Shown piece by piece: positions 47,701 to 60,110 of a stretch of 64,000 bases of DNA. The position numbers were made by a program, and so were the translations under genes. Every line of letters starts with the position of its first letter. Position 1 is the first letter of the stretch. This DNA is from Chrysemys picta bellii (lineage: Eukaryota; Chordata; Testudines; Emydidae), in the NCBI RefSeq assembly GCF_011386835.1, contig NC_088792.1, forward strand, positions 65,335,787-65,399,786, written 5' to 3'. Below the pieces are notes generated by a model. The model had not been told where the DNA came from. It did no database searches and saw nothing but the letters and a program-made list of their open reading frames with translations.

Positions 47701-48185
47701 TCACAGGGTAGCTGGTCCCTGTGAGTAGACCAGGCCCAGCTTCCCTGTGTCAGAGCAGGTGGGCCTAACTGAGCCATGGAAAGGGGGCAGGGCTACATCT
47801 GTGGGTATAAAGGCCTGTCAGGGGCAGAAAGAGGAGGAGTGATTGGGGCAGGCTGTGCCTGGGGAGAGGAATGACAGCTCCTGAGATGGGCCCCTGGAAG
47901 AAGAGGCCAGGTGTCCAGGAAGATTGCCCTGGAGCTGCTGTTCCAGAAGAGTAACAGAGCTGGCTGAGAGCAGAGCTGGCAGAATAAGGACTGGCTGAGA
48001 AGGTGAAGGAAGCACGATTCCCAGTCCCCTGGGAAGGGAGGCTCTGAAACCCTGGGACAAAGGGTGAGCTGACAGACTGTTTTGTTTGGTTTATTTGCTT
48101 ATGTTTGGCCAGTAAACCTACTTAAAGGAGACTGGGCATGGCAGTGTATGCTTGAAAGCTGGAGTAGAAGCCCTGCCAGGTCACA
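47701..48185 (+). repeat. Solo-LTR-like repeat, 485 bp
   Basis: Begins (TG)TCACAGGGTAGC and ends GGTCACA. The pentamer CCATG stands on both sides (47,696-47,700 and 48,186-48,190), possibly a 5-bp target duplication. A TATA-type box GGTATAAAGG lies at about 47,804. A short duplication can occur by chance, so class and limits remain tentative. Confidence 0.45.
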
Positions 48186-48190
48186 CCATG

Positions 48191-51100
48191 TTAAAAACAC
48201 ACATACATACCACCCAAAATGGGAATCATTGTGCTCGCCCAGCGTTGTGCTATATAATATTTCTTTAAAACAAATGACCAATCCTACTCTTCAAACATTA
48301 CATCCACCCACTTAGAAAGTTGTCTCTAAGTCTGGAATAGCTGTGCAGTCTTCTGAGCCCACAAAATTACATGGAAGCGTGTACCGGGCTATACACAGTG
48401 TATGGCCAATCGTTTCACTCTGAATGCTTTCTTAATTTCTCATAGGAGCTACAGCAAGCTCGTTATTCAAACAGAATTTGCACTTTTCCAAAGATATTTA
48501 CGATTTGGAGTCTTTTCAAGATCTCTCTGTGGACAGCAATTCCACTGTTGCGTGCGTTTGTTCCTCCCAGAAGGGAACGGGTATCGAGAGCAATTCCAGG
48601 GATGGCGGGGGGAGGAGGGAAGAATATTTTGCAGAGAGCAACTTAGCTGCAAAAGCTAAGGACTCAGGCACACCTTCAAAGCCTTGTTATTCTGCGCTAT
48701 TCATACCACTTCGCTTGTTTATATAAAACACTTTTTGTTTTCTTTTCCAGAAAGCACGCTGCCAATCGCTAGAGGCAGACATGTTTATCAAGCTGTGTAT
48801 CTTGAAGTCTGACATAAAATCTGTGGCCTTTGGTACAGCTGAAAAACATTCTGTCAACACCTTGGAGAGAGCAAGTCAGTGGGGCTGGCTGGGGACCAGG
48901 CAGTTCAGGGGAATGGACAAGAATTTGACTCCAAGCCAAGAATTACAAGATGGGGGAAAGTCAAACTCAAGCCGAACAAACCTTTTCCATCCACTCTGGT
49001 TAATATCTGGGGGAGGCATCCAAACCACAAATTGGTCAGTTCTTAGGTGAAAAGAGAGGAGAAGAAGGCCGGGGTGAGAGAGTTCCTCTTAGTTGGAGAA
49101 CTACTTTGCCTGCTGGCCCATGAATATATCATTATATTAGACTTGCAAGTTTGTAAGTGGGAACTTAAAGTCCAACCACGTTTAAGATTGCCCACTTCAG
49201 AAACAAAACACCCTTCGAGGGATCTCTGCGCTCGATGATCAAATTGATTTAAAAAAAAAAAACAGCATGAAGTTTTCAAGGCAAGGGAAAGGAGGAGGGG
49301 AGTGAGCCAGAGGTTAAAGGAACTTTTGTTAACATTTTCAGACTTACTAACGTTCCCACAGAATGTGCCTTTGACTATGGCAATGGTGAAGACTGTGTGT
49401 ATGACAAATGGATCTCCTGTGGCGAGAGGTGTGGGTTTCACTGATGAACGGCCCCTGGCAGCCTTTGGAGGCTGTGCAGGTTGGTCTCTTTCAGTGAGTA
49501 GCGTTTCCTCCTGCAGTGATGCTGTCCCCTCGTTTTCCAGAGGCACCATGGCTCTGGGCGCTAAGGTAAGGAATAGATCATCTTCGGGGGATTCATCAGA
49601 CATGGGCTGTAAGAAAAAATGTAAGATCTCCTGCAGAAGGCAGTTAGTATGCAAGCCTTTTCCTAGTCCATGGAAAACATCGCCTGTGTCTGTGCAAAGT
49701 TCCAATAGACTTCTTGCTTATCTGTCAATTACATTCACACTCAGCCTAACTTTGGAGCAATCTCCAGACTGTCATTTTCATAAATCACTCTTTCTTTTCT
49801 ACAGCCCTTCTCCCCTCCCCCAACACATGCTCCATCGCTTGCATTGGGCACCGTGCCCGTGGTGGGAGAGATTGCATCTCTCATACTGTATATACATAGC
49901 CAGCATTCCATGAGATTTATGTCTTTAAAGCCTGTGAAAATGACAAATGGTGGGAAAATGCACACACACCAAAAATGCTAGAACAACTTTAACTGTTATT
50001 TAACCGAGAGTCACTTGGGTGCACAGATGAACAGGCACTTTACCTGCTCCCCTAGCATTTAGGAGACATCTTTAAAAAAGGAATTAAACACACCTTTCAA
50101 AATCCACCATAAAGCCTGATTTCACTTCAGAGCATCTCGTTCTGCCCTTAGCCTGCCCCCTTGTGCCTGCTTGTTGCAAGCACAAGCCTGTTCTTCACAA
50201 TCACATCCAGGCCTTCTTCCACACAATCTCCTGCAAGTAAGTGCTCCCTGCCTTTGAGCTCATCCACAAGACCCTTACTCTGTCCATATGTATGTTAACG
50301 TAGTACAGGTAGCAAAGTATAGGTATGTTGCATTAGGGAATTTTTAGTGCACATCAGCAGGGTCCGCACAGACCAGTTAGCGAGCAACACATTGGTGAAT
50401 TCAGACCCCTCTGCTGCACATTGCCACACTGTGTGGTTAAGCCCTTATGCACAGTTCAAAGTATAGACATCATTCAAAACATTCACACTGGGTGTCTATT
50501 AACTGCACCCAAGTCTGACATTTCCAAAGTATATGCCAAATTAATTCTCTTACAAAACTCTGAGTTTATTCGTGTTGGAAGGTGCTTCTTACCTTCTGAA
50601 GAAAGTATCAGCATGTTGATCTGTGTTTCCATTTAACTAGCAGGAAAAATATAGGAGCAGGATTATATTTATTACAAATGATGAAAAAAAATTAAACAAA
50701 TTTCCCAGAGATGATCCCCAAATCCACACCGTTTTTGTGCTAGTGTTTCCATTGAAGCCGTTACATTAGCACATTGGTGAAAAAATAAAAACAGGCAGCT
50801 CCTCGCCGTCTCAAAATCGACTGAGAAGAGAACTCAGAGCCTGTAATTCTTTCCAATGTTACTGTCATCTCTGTTTGGTGGAAGGTCTGCAGAACAGTGC
50901 TTTTTAAGGAATAACATTTGTAAATACTATAAGCCATGCTGTTAAACATTCCTATAAACTTGCACTTGCAATTTTGCACTTCCCCATTTTTGCAGGCCAC
51001 TCTTGTATTTGCTTGTACACTTGAGCATCCGGGTACCACTTGGGTACCTGTGCATCCAACTGCTTGCTTTAAGTGTGAAGATACATGTTTGGTGTATAAA

Positions 51101-53915
51101 ATCAGAGTGTGCAAAATGTCTGGTTATGTTTAGTTGGCCAGTTGAAAATGTAGCCCTATATGTTTTGCCTAAAATATGTCCCCTTTGAGGGAAATCACAT
51201 CACAAATATTGTTTTTTATCTGCTCTGTTTGGTGCAGAGGCAGCTCTCAGCTCTTACATCACATGATATATGTGATCAGACACTTTGCTAAAAGCTTTCC
51301 TATGGCTCTCATGGTAGAATCGTGTCCATGCTGCATTACACTAGGCCCCTTAGTATATGATCTCAGACCACTGCAGCACGAATAGCCACAACAGGATGGT
51401 GGGAAAACACTGGAATTTCTTTGCCTTGGATTTCCTGTTTCATTAGTATCTTTGTTTTCAGAAAGAAAAAGACAATCTGTCTTGAATATCATGTATGAGA
51501 GACACTGGCTCTGAAACTGCTGCAGTCCTTCTATTCAAATCCAAGCATCTCCAGTCTCAGTGGCCTTTTATCTGCTGATCATTGACGTGATAGAGACTAC
51601 AGTTACCATGTCACTGCCAGCTATCGCAAACTGTTAGGGATCAGGCCCTAAACCAGCAGGTTATAGCCTCCCTACACATTCACAGAGTCCTCCTAAATAC
51701 TAATACTATAGAGTGTAACAGCGTGCATGGATTTAATTATACATTGTTGTATTTGAATTATACAAATTGAATGAAATCCAGATACTTGGCCTTCTTTCTA
51801 CATATTAGAAGAAACAAGTTAAGAATCCACTATTGTTTCTTTTGTGTGCATGTTTATGAACCTATATTTTTATTAGAAACCAGTGAATGACTTGTCATGA
51901 ACAACTGATTCGATGAACTTGGTCTGTTTTATCCATTTTCAGTTTTAGTCATTTTTTGAAAGTATTCCATTTATTTTTTCTCTTAGTTATGTTTCGTCTA
52001 CAGGTAGCCATGTTGCTTAATTGTAATTGGGTACATAAGTCATCTGGTATTGTTTGTGTGTCTTGACTGGATAAGCATAACTCATGATCAGGTTTCTCAT
52101 GTGAGTGCTCACAGAAAGCAAATTTAAAATTCATCTTTTGTGAGAATTTAAGCTTAAAATTTGCTTTTTCACAAGTATTTTAGGTAGCAAAACTCAATCA
52201 CATAGATGTTTGTGGAAAGCAAACAAAAGAGACATCAAATTGGCTGACGCAAATTTCTTTAAACGTTCAAAAGGATATCCATGGAAAATATTTTGTACTG
52301 TTCATCCAGGTCTAATTTGTATGTAGCTAATTCCTGCTTTGTATTCTGACTGATCTTGTGAATTAAAAACAGATATTTTTCCCCAGGAGTTAGCAGTACC
52401 CCAATCCTTTTTTCACTTATACATTAAAACAGCCCTCTGCTTTTCTAGCATTCTTTAAAAAATTCCTTTAAGTGAACTGCTGTAAATACCTCTGCAGTTA
52501 CCTAAAATCAATTCTAAAACTTATTCCACTATCTTGCAAGCTGTAGGAATATGTTGTAAAAGAATGTTCCCTCTGGAGCGGCTTGCAAATTTTTTGTTGA
52601 AACTTTGTTTCAACCAATTCTTTTATTTTATTTTTAGTTTAAACCGAACAATTTGGGGTTTCAGGCCAAAAGGCTTTTTGACTAAAATAAAAGATTTTCA
52701 TGTTTGTCAATATTTTTCATAAAGAAAAAACAAGAATTTCCTAATCGCCTACGAGTTTCATTTTAACTCCAAAACCAGAAAATGTAGGAAAATAAAATGT
52801 TACTTAGGATTTTCAACTGATGCAAAATTAAGGTTTAAACAATTCCAGTCCACATGAAAAAATTACGTAATTTTTATGAGGAGTTTACTTTTCAGACATG
52901 CACTTTTTAATAAATTGCTTGTGGGAAGAAATATTTTTTTAGACAGCTGACACTATTACACTCTATAATCCCGGAATTAGGGAGACTCTATGAAAGTGTA
53001 ATGGGTCTATAAACTGCAGAAGTAAAGCTTGCTCCCTAATCGTTTGAAAGCTCACATTTTGTTTGGCAACTTTAAGCCCAGGGCAAATATTTACTGCTAA
53101 GTAATAAGGATCTATAAATGGAAATGCTGACAGACCCTAAGCTGTGCCCTTGTGTGTCTATGTGCCTTCCCACTGATAGAGTTTAATAACTATTCTCAAT
53201 TTTGAAGGCAAACCCGCTCCAGCAGGATCACACATGCAAAGAAAGTTGATATTCATGTTTGCTTTCACTCTGCTGCAAAGGGCAAGGAATAGAGGATTTT
53301 TCTCCCCAAGACCCAGTAGGACAAGTGAAACCCATCTAGAGTTACATCAGTGTGGCACCATGTATCTGATTTTTTGTCCCCAGTTTATACGATGAAAATA
53401 TTTTCTTGATTTCCTTGCAAGCCTCACTCTAAAACACTACCCTAGTGCTCAGTCTCTGGTAGCCTTTCTTTGTTCTGTTTCAGGTCTGGGCTGTTCTCGA
53501 CTGAGCAGAGAGTCTTCCCCTTACCCAAATAGAGCGATCAAGCATCATTGCCTCTCTTTTTTAAATCTAAATACAGTTAGTACCTGTAAGAGCCTGAGAT
53601 TTAATGGCTTGAGCCTGTTTCGACAGAAAATGTGCACGTTTACAGGGTGAAAATGAAAGAACATCAGATTCATGAGTGAATTTGCCTGGTTCTCAGGAAT
53701 CGGTCATTTAGTCCATTCCTTGAGCTGCTGACCAAATCGAGCTGCCTTTCTGTTGATAATCAAATGGGCCTTTTTAAAGAAATACTTCTACGGGCCATTT
53801 ACAAGTCACACAAACTGCAGAAATGAATCAACATTACTTGTAAGATTAGCTGCCTTTGTGCGGAATGAAGCCTTTTACAGACACGTTTTCCCTTCGCCTT
53901 CTACTGCGGTGTTTG
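48191..53915. other. Repeat-poor non-coding region
   Basis: In 5.7 kb I see no CR1, SINE, MITE or transposon with clear ends; 52,575-52,870 is AT-rich and faintly like the 10,187 family. Two overlapping frames at 49,043-49,705 (minus) and 49,302-49,913 (plus) are the longest, but neither resembles a known protein. 49,530-49,566 has an acceptor-like 'ctcgttttccag', a 25-base piece with ATG in good context, and a donor-like GTAAGG; this is suggestive only. Confidence 0.5.
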
Positions 53916-53933
53916 TTGCCCCCTAGCGGCCCC
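53916..53933 (-). promoter_or_regulatory. CTCF-type binding site
   Basis: The minus strand reads CCGCTAGGGGGCAA, an excellent match to the CTCF core (CCRSNAGRKGGCR). It lies in unique-looking sequence between the repeat-dense and repeat-poor parts of the window, about 4.6 kb before the first CpG-rich cluster. Occupancy cannot be known from sequence. Confidence 0.6.
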
Positions 53934-56728
53934 ATGGAGTCAAACAGCGCTTTTGAAGGGGTTGAGTAGAAGAGTTGAAGAGAGTATTAAACAACAGGAC
54001 AGGTACCTGGCGTGCATCTACACCTCTCCCTCTCCTCACCCAGGCAACTAATGAATCATTTGACATGGCAAGAAAGTGATTGATATAAAGCGAGACATTT
54101 TTAAATGGATGGAAACAGAAGTTCTCGCAGCTACGAAAAGCAAAAGGTACAGACTGTTTCCCTTGACCTGACCGAACAGAAATCATTGACTAACATAAAC
54201 CAGCATGTATCTATGAAAATGATACTCGCTCACGTCCCAGGGTTTGTAAGCAGTGTTTAACTTTAATGACCGTACATAATGCTCTGTAATCAGAGCCAAA
54301 GCGTTAATCCATGTCCCCAGCCAAACAAACAAACTCTTCTCTTAAGGACTTAGATGGTAAATGCACTGCAGAGCGGAAGCAGCAACTGAAAATTGTTTTT
54401 AAAAACAACTTCGAATTTTAAACTCAAAAGAACCAGATTCCTCCCCATTTTGTAGTAGTAAAATTTGTGGGGAAGATTCTGATTCTTTTCTATTGTTTTG
54501 CCTCCTTCAAGGAGCCAAGTTGTGTTATTTACAACATTTGTCTGAAATTATATAAAACCTCCTGGAAACTGAAAATCCAGGTGCGTCGATTTCAGGCTTT
54601 TCCCATTTCAGACAGACACGTTCATACTGTACCAGAAAAATAAAGACATTAATAAGTTGAAACAATCATTCTGCACTCAGATACAACCAGAAGGGAGGAG
54701 AGGCACAGATGTGGTAGTCAAAAGCCTTGTGGTGGGATCTGGCCAAAAAGACTGGGGGGGGGAAGTGTGACAGGGCCCTTAGCAAGACCAGAAAGTATCA
54801 CCAAAACCAGTACTTAGTTGGGAAAGGCTGGGATACTAGAGATTGATTGGGAAGGCCCCAGAAACAAGAGATTGGCTAAGAAAGATTTGAAATTGACTAG
54901 AAGAGCTGGGGCACTGGGGATTGTGAACCAAAAGAATGCTGGCAACCACCACAGGGTCTATATGAATCCATATGCTGTCTGTGGGAGTGGCCCAATACAC
55001 AAGGAAGATGAAGAAAAGACCAATTTTGCATTGATCAATTGTTTAACATTATTTGGGATGGGAGGATTTTTCCCCGAGCCCCCTGGGTAATCAAGCTTGT
55101 GTGCTGAGGCATAAAAAGTTTGCTTCTCTTTGTCACTATAGCAGATACCTTTCAGTGCATTTATAGATTACACTTATTCATAGGCACCCAACCCTGTTTC
55201 AAATCCCACAAAGCAATCTGACTCCGTGATTTGGGGGGAGAGGGAATGCCAGCCACAGATTTATTCTCTAGGGAACTTTCTTTATTTAGATCGAAACCAC
55301 CCAGACCCGGAGCCGGGAGATCTGGGGGAAACAGAGAGAAGGCGAGAGAGATCAGGCTTGTTTGGAGGGAGGCAGCTAAACAGCTGGTAGATCTGTCACT
55401 TGGTTTATATTTCCAGCTCTGTTTTGGTATTGCTTTACAACCTCCAGTGAAAACAACTCCGGATTGTTTCCCTCTTCTTGGAAAGTCTGCTTATGATTTT
55501 AAAAGGGAAAAACTCCCCCTGGTTTCCAAATCCCCCCGCCCCGTAACACACACACACACACACCCCGCAACTGACGTTTGGTGAAGCAGGCTCTTGGTTG
55601 TTGCACGGGCGGCTCTCTGTCCTTTCTTATGAAAAGAAACATGTGTCTTTTCCCTGTATTGGCTCATTTCAGCGCTTTGAAGAATGGCAGATTGTATGAT
55701 AAGCTGATGTTTTGCTCCACTAACATAAATAGTGTTGACTTAACTTGGTCTCGGTAATAGAGCTAGCATCCAAATGTCCCCATCCTCTTACCCATTAGAC
55801 ATGAGTGCCAAGGTTTACTTTTTTTCATGCAAATATTTCCCAAAAAAAATTCGGTGCATGTATATATTACATCGTGTATAGTATTTGGTTTATATATTTA
55901 TATAATATTTTTATATATTTCTGTATTATTTGTATCCCGGACAGACAGACAGACAGCGTGTGTTTCTTGGTCCACTTAAGGTTGTTTAACTTGGGAAATA
56001 TTTGCCTTAGCCTCCAGTGCCCGGTCTGCTAAACAAACTTCAACAAACGAAGGAAGAGAGTAAAATCCCATGGGAAAAAATGCAAACACAGGGAAAGAGA
56101 GAATAAAACACTGCTAGATTCAACGTGAAACGGGTCACACTCAGAGTTTACTAAGGAAAGAGGTGATAATAAGGGTTTAAATCTGTATGCAGGGATGGTG
56201 ATATTTTTAAACGGATTGAGATTCTTCGATTTCTTCTGGTTTGGCTGAAAAGTTCCCCTGGAGTCTCTTTTTGGACCAGGTAGATTCTGCCATGCTGGTG
56301 CCTCAGTAATGCAAGTACATTATGGAGTTATGTCCCTTCCTGCACATAACCCCCTGCTGCCTTTGGGGTCCCAGCAATAACTGCTGAAGTATCTGTTCTC
56401 CTCAGGGCCCGCTGGGTACAGGGAGTACAACTGTAGGGCCCAGGCAGTAAATCCTCATTCAGGCAGATTATTAACACTGCTCTTTGTGCAAAAATAAATA
56501 AAAGTGGGGTGTCCTGAACCTCTTGTGACTAAAGCACTCGAATTCCTTGGCAGGGGTGGGATTCGGCTCTGCAGTTCAGCTGGTTTTCCTTTTATGTCTC
56601 GCACAGATGGAAAGCAAAGGGGGTTTTGCCTGGGTAAGGATTACAGTATCTGGCCCGATGCATCAGAACCTCACTCAGCTCCAGCCCACAGTTATGTGGG
56701 AGACAAGCCATATGCCGGGGGGCTGGTC
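53934..56728. other. Repeat-poor non-coding region with small simple repeats
   Basis: (CA)n at 55,546-55,564 and (GACA)n at about 55,940-55,956, the latter after a TATA-rich stretch (55,855-55,925). 54,770-55,080 may be an old repeat ('gtgtgacagggccc'). No gene recognised. Confidence 0.45.
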
Positions 56729-56780
56729 TTGCTCCCACTGAAATCAACAGCAACATTCGTAATGAATTCAGTGGGAGCAA
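56729..56780. repeat. Small perfect-ended palindrome (MITE core)
   Basis: TTGCTCCCACTGAA (56,729-56,742) and TTCAGTGGGAGCAA (56,767-56,780) pair perfectly. Confidence 0.65.
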
Positions 56781-58152
56781 CAGCAGACGCTGTGCTGCCT
56801 TGTGTGGTTTTCCCCAGTGTGTGTATTTTTTAATCCATAATCCCTGAACTACCAGATATTTATTGAGGTTGGGATTCATTAGGCTTGACAGCACAAATCC
56901 CATTTGTAAGAGATCTAACGGGAAGAAGACGAGCTGCGGGGCAGCTCCAAATCTCCCATACACTGCAAAGATCACCTCGACTCCCACCCCTACAAAAACA
57001 AATCTGAGTGTTCTAGGCAAACAAAGGCTTAAAACACAAGTTTTATTTTACTTATTTTTTCACAAGAATTGTTAAGATCCACCCTGAATGTCAATGTGTC
57101 GTCAGGGATCATTGGATTAACTGAAATCAATGTTTTTTGTAAACTGATCGTTTCAAATCTATTTCCTTTTGAAAAAATATAAATAATGTCAGTGTGGAAA
57201 CTAGTTTATTTAAAATTTTCCTTTGTTTAACTAACTCCCACTGGCAACAGAAAAGTTTATATGCAAAATCCAGAGCAGAAGTTGTTGAGCAGATACGGAC
57301 GTGGAGTGGTAACAATGTAAACATAGAAGTGGGGAGTGTTTGTTTTGGGGGAGTTGTTTTGTTCGGTTGTTAGGAGACCCTCGACAATAAGTGTACCTCA
57401 CATCTAATCAACTAATTAATTTTTAAAACGTTTATCAACAATAATGAATTTAAAAGGACAATTGTGAAGTAGCTTATACATTTATGTTTTTTAATCTTTT
57501 TTAAAATAGTATCAACAGAAATATTTTCATGCAATTAAAAAGAGTGAAAGCTTTAGGATTGCCTTTAACTACTGAGCTTAAAACTCACAAACAGTAAGTA
57601 TTGTGCTAGTGCATAAGAATCAGAAAGTGAAATAGACGAGGCTATTTTCATTGCCCACGGAGAAAGAAACACAAAAATATACAGCGTGAATTATGAAAAG
57701 TGAATTCGATTTTCAAATGTCTCGTAGTTTTAATCAGAGATGGGTAGCAGTTATACAAGTAAGGGAGTATCTCTGTGTGTGATAATATATTTATGTTTTA
57801 CAAAGTGGTTCTTATTTTTAGGGTTAGATTCTGCTCCCCTTGACTTCATTGGGAAAACTCCGTTTGACTTAAATGGTGAAGAAGCGGGCCCTTAAACGGT
57901 GCACCATCTGGTGGTGCAGAATTGAACTTCCATGCAATCTCATCCCTGGAAAGATAGCCCTTTAACAATCGGACAGAGTGGCTAACTAATGTCAAGACTT
58001 TAATACCCAGCAAACACACTGACACCCACACCATAAATAATCAAAGCATATGTGTCCCATATTACCAAAAGGCCAGTATTTTCATTTGCCTTGTGTATGC
58101 CCCTGAAGGATCTCCTAAGGAAACAAGTGACAGTCTGTTACATACCTCAAAA
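56781..58152. other. Repeat-poor, AT-rich non-coding region
   Basis: 57,825-57,895 is a weak MITE remnant ('agattctgctccccttgact'). No gene recognised. Confidence 0.45.
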
Positions 58153-58190
58153 AGAGAGAGAGAGAGAGAGAGTGTGTGTACGTACACACA
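58153..58190 (+). repeat. (GA)n tract joined to a TG/CA palindrome
   Basis: A GA run (58,153-58,172) is followed by the self-complementary TGTGTGTACGTACACACA (58,173-58,190). Confidence 0.85.
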
Positions 58191-58559
58191 GCCCTCCCAA
58201 GTCCTTCTTGAAAGAGGAAGACTCCCTCATTTGGACATTGGGAAGGCAGCCTCAAAAATCTCTCCCACTGGAGATGGGTGTTGGGATTTGGTTTTGAGAC
58301 ATTTAAAACCCCCTGGGTCTTATCTTGACCAGCACCTTGTGACAACACTAAAAAACCCGTGCAGTGCACATTTAACGTCATGAACTAGCAATTTGAACTG
58401 TGAAGGAAGCACCCTGAGCGTTATCCCTGGACTGTGCGAAGTAAAAGCATATTTATAGTCGATCAGCCCTTATTCGGCTCAGGGGCAGCGAGCGATGCAA
58501 TATTATCCACGGAACACAGCGCGGCGCCCGCGAGTAGCCTCGGTTTTCCCACGAAACAC

Positions 58560-58720
58560 GATCCCCTCCCGTTTTTGCATACGCGGCAGTGATTGGTTGC
58601 TTACTTTAGCAACGTCATCTATGACGTCTAAATATCTGTCGCCCAATGGCTAGCCAGGTCCCCTGTGATTGGTTTCCTTGACGGACATCAATCAGGCGTA
58701 ATTTGCATACTGGACCTGCA
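58560..58720. promoter_or_regulatory. CpG-rich promoter-like cluster A (CCAAT, CRE, RFX-like, octamer)
   Basis: Within 120 bases are three CCAAT boxes (ATTGG at 58,592 and 58,668; CCAAT at 58,643), two CRE half-sites in inverted arrangement (ACGTCAT 58,612-58,618 and ATGACGT 58,621-58,627), an X-box-like pair GTTGC (58,596) and GCAAC (58,609), and a perfect octamer ATTTGCAT (58,701-58,708). CpG dinucleotides are frequent from about 58,480 to 58,820, unlike the surroundings. No TATA box stands out, so a CpG-type promoter is likely. The direction of transcription is not certain; the order suggests transcription to the right. Confidence 0.6.
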
Positions 58721-58900
58721 GGAGCGAGCAGGGTTCCAGTTTGTAGCTGCAGCCGGAGCCGAGAGCAAGGGACGGAGAGAAGCAAAAATCGCCGGCACCC
58801 AAGTCAGTGCCCCGGAGGACAGGCAAACATGCTGGGGGGAAACAGCTGGAAGAATAATAAAATAGTCATGGTCGTGACTGATAAATAACAGCGAATAGCC
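58721..58900 (+). other. Possible first exon or 5' untranslated region
   Basis: GC-rich sequence directly after cluster A. The frame ending TGA-like at 58,886-58,888 would encode only a short peptide from an ATG at 58,828 and resembles no protein I know. No splice donor can be fixed. A non-coding first exon is the simplest reading if cluster A is a promoter firing rightward. Confidence 0.3.
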
Positions 58901-59884
58901 CCTCTGCATGAAGCTGCATTGACAAATCACCGAATGGCCTCAACGCAACGAATAAGAACCCCTTCCTCATTAAAACATGGTGTTTTCCTTCATTGCATAA
59001 AATGCTTTAGAGCCAAAATGTACTGTATAGGGTTACACATATAAATATTACATATTTGTGTATTACATTTGGCTATATGTACATAGGCATAAATTATATG
59101 CACCCTATATAAGTATATACATATATGTACAGTCTTTACAGATAAACTAAATTCACATGCGGTCTAATAATTTATATAAAATGTATAGTTATAGTTACAT
59201 GTAGATCCTCTACCACTCTTTTTAATACTTAGATTTCAAATTTATATACAAAGCCAGGAGGAAATTGTAATGCTTGATCTCACGTCAGTCACGAAAGTGG
59301 TTCTTTAATGTATTAGACAATTTTTTTCCTCTCTCCTTAAAAGGTTATTCTTAGGGGCCTTTACCCATACGGGGACGGAGCGACAGACCCTCCCTGTCTG
59401 GCCTCAACCGCTTTCCACAGCGAGTTTAAGAACAGGGAAACACAATCAATCCGTCTAATAACCAATAGCTATCCTCAGGTTGTGATATTTGTCTGTCGGG
59501 AGCACTGAGATGTTCGTGGTTGTAACGTTTGCAGGAAACCTGAGGTTCCCGGGGACAACACGGGAAGAAAGCAATCGCTCACCATACGATCATTCATTGT
59601 GCAACCCTCGTTTAATACCATATAACAGACTGCGGGGTGTTTATTTTTTTCCTGGGGGCTCTCCTAGCTGTCTGGGGGGTGTGGGTGGCTAAGACATGGT
59701 TTCCCTTCTTGCACCAAGGCCTTTTGTTCCCCCACCCCCTCTAGTTTCACGTGCTAAAAACGCAGATCCTCCCGCAGGCCGTGCATCTCCGCACTGTTGC
59801 GTGCAGTGCCCGTGTGCTGGCTGGGGTGTTCCTTAGTGCTCTGAGATTTCCCCGCGCATCTCTTCCGGTTGCTGGGCTGCCGCC
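58901..59884. other. AT-rich core between two CpG-rich clusters
   Basis: 59,030-59,240 is very AT-rich with many TATATGTACATA-like words. From 59,340 CpG content rises again. No gene seen. Confidence 0.45.
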
Positions 59885-60110
59885 GAGGCTCACCCCGCCC
59901 TTCTGACTCAGCGGGAAATGCCTGCACATCCTCCCCCCGCGAGCCCGGCGGCGGCTCCAACTCGGAAATGTCAATCATTCTTCCCCTCCCTTACGGCTTT
60001 GCTACGTCATCGGGGCCCAGCGACCAATGGCCGGGCGGTGCAGGGAGGACGCAAGGGAGGTGTGTTTGGGTGGAAGCGGGCTGGGAAGCCTTGCAGAGGG
60101 GAGTAAATCC
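59885..60110. promoter_or_regulatory. CpG-rich promoter-like cluster B (GC box, MARE/AP-1, CRE, CCAAT)
   Basis: CCCCGCCC (59,893-59,900), TGACTCAGC (59,904-59,912), TACGTCAT (60,003-60,010) and CCAATGG (60,024-60,030) occur in that order within a CpG-dense block running back to about 59,750. It shares CRE plus CCAAT architecture with cluster A, 1.4 kb to the left. It may be a second promoter of the same gene or the opposite side of a divergent pair. Confidence 0.55.

Noticed and set aside
49043..49913. Overlapping frames of 220 codons (minus) and 203 codons (plus)
   Set aside because: Neither resembles a known protein, both cannot be genes, and there is no splice or codon-bias support. Kept only as part of a non-coding region.
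57898..57912. Second CTCF-like site (CCATCTGGTGG)
   Set aside because: Misses several core positions; too weak compared with the site at 53,916.
58052..58383. Frames with Arg-Glu repeats
   Set aside because: Due to the (GA)n tract, no protein similarity.
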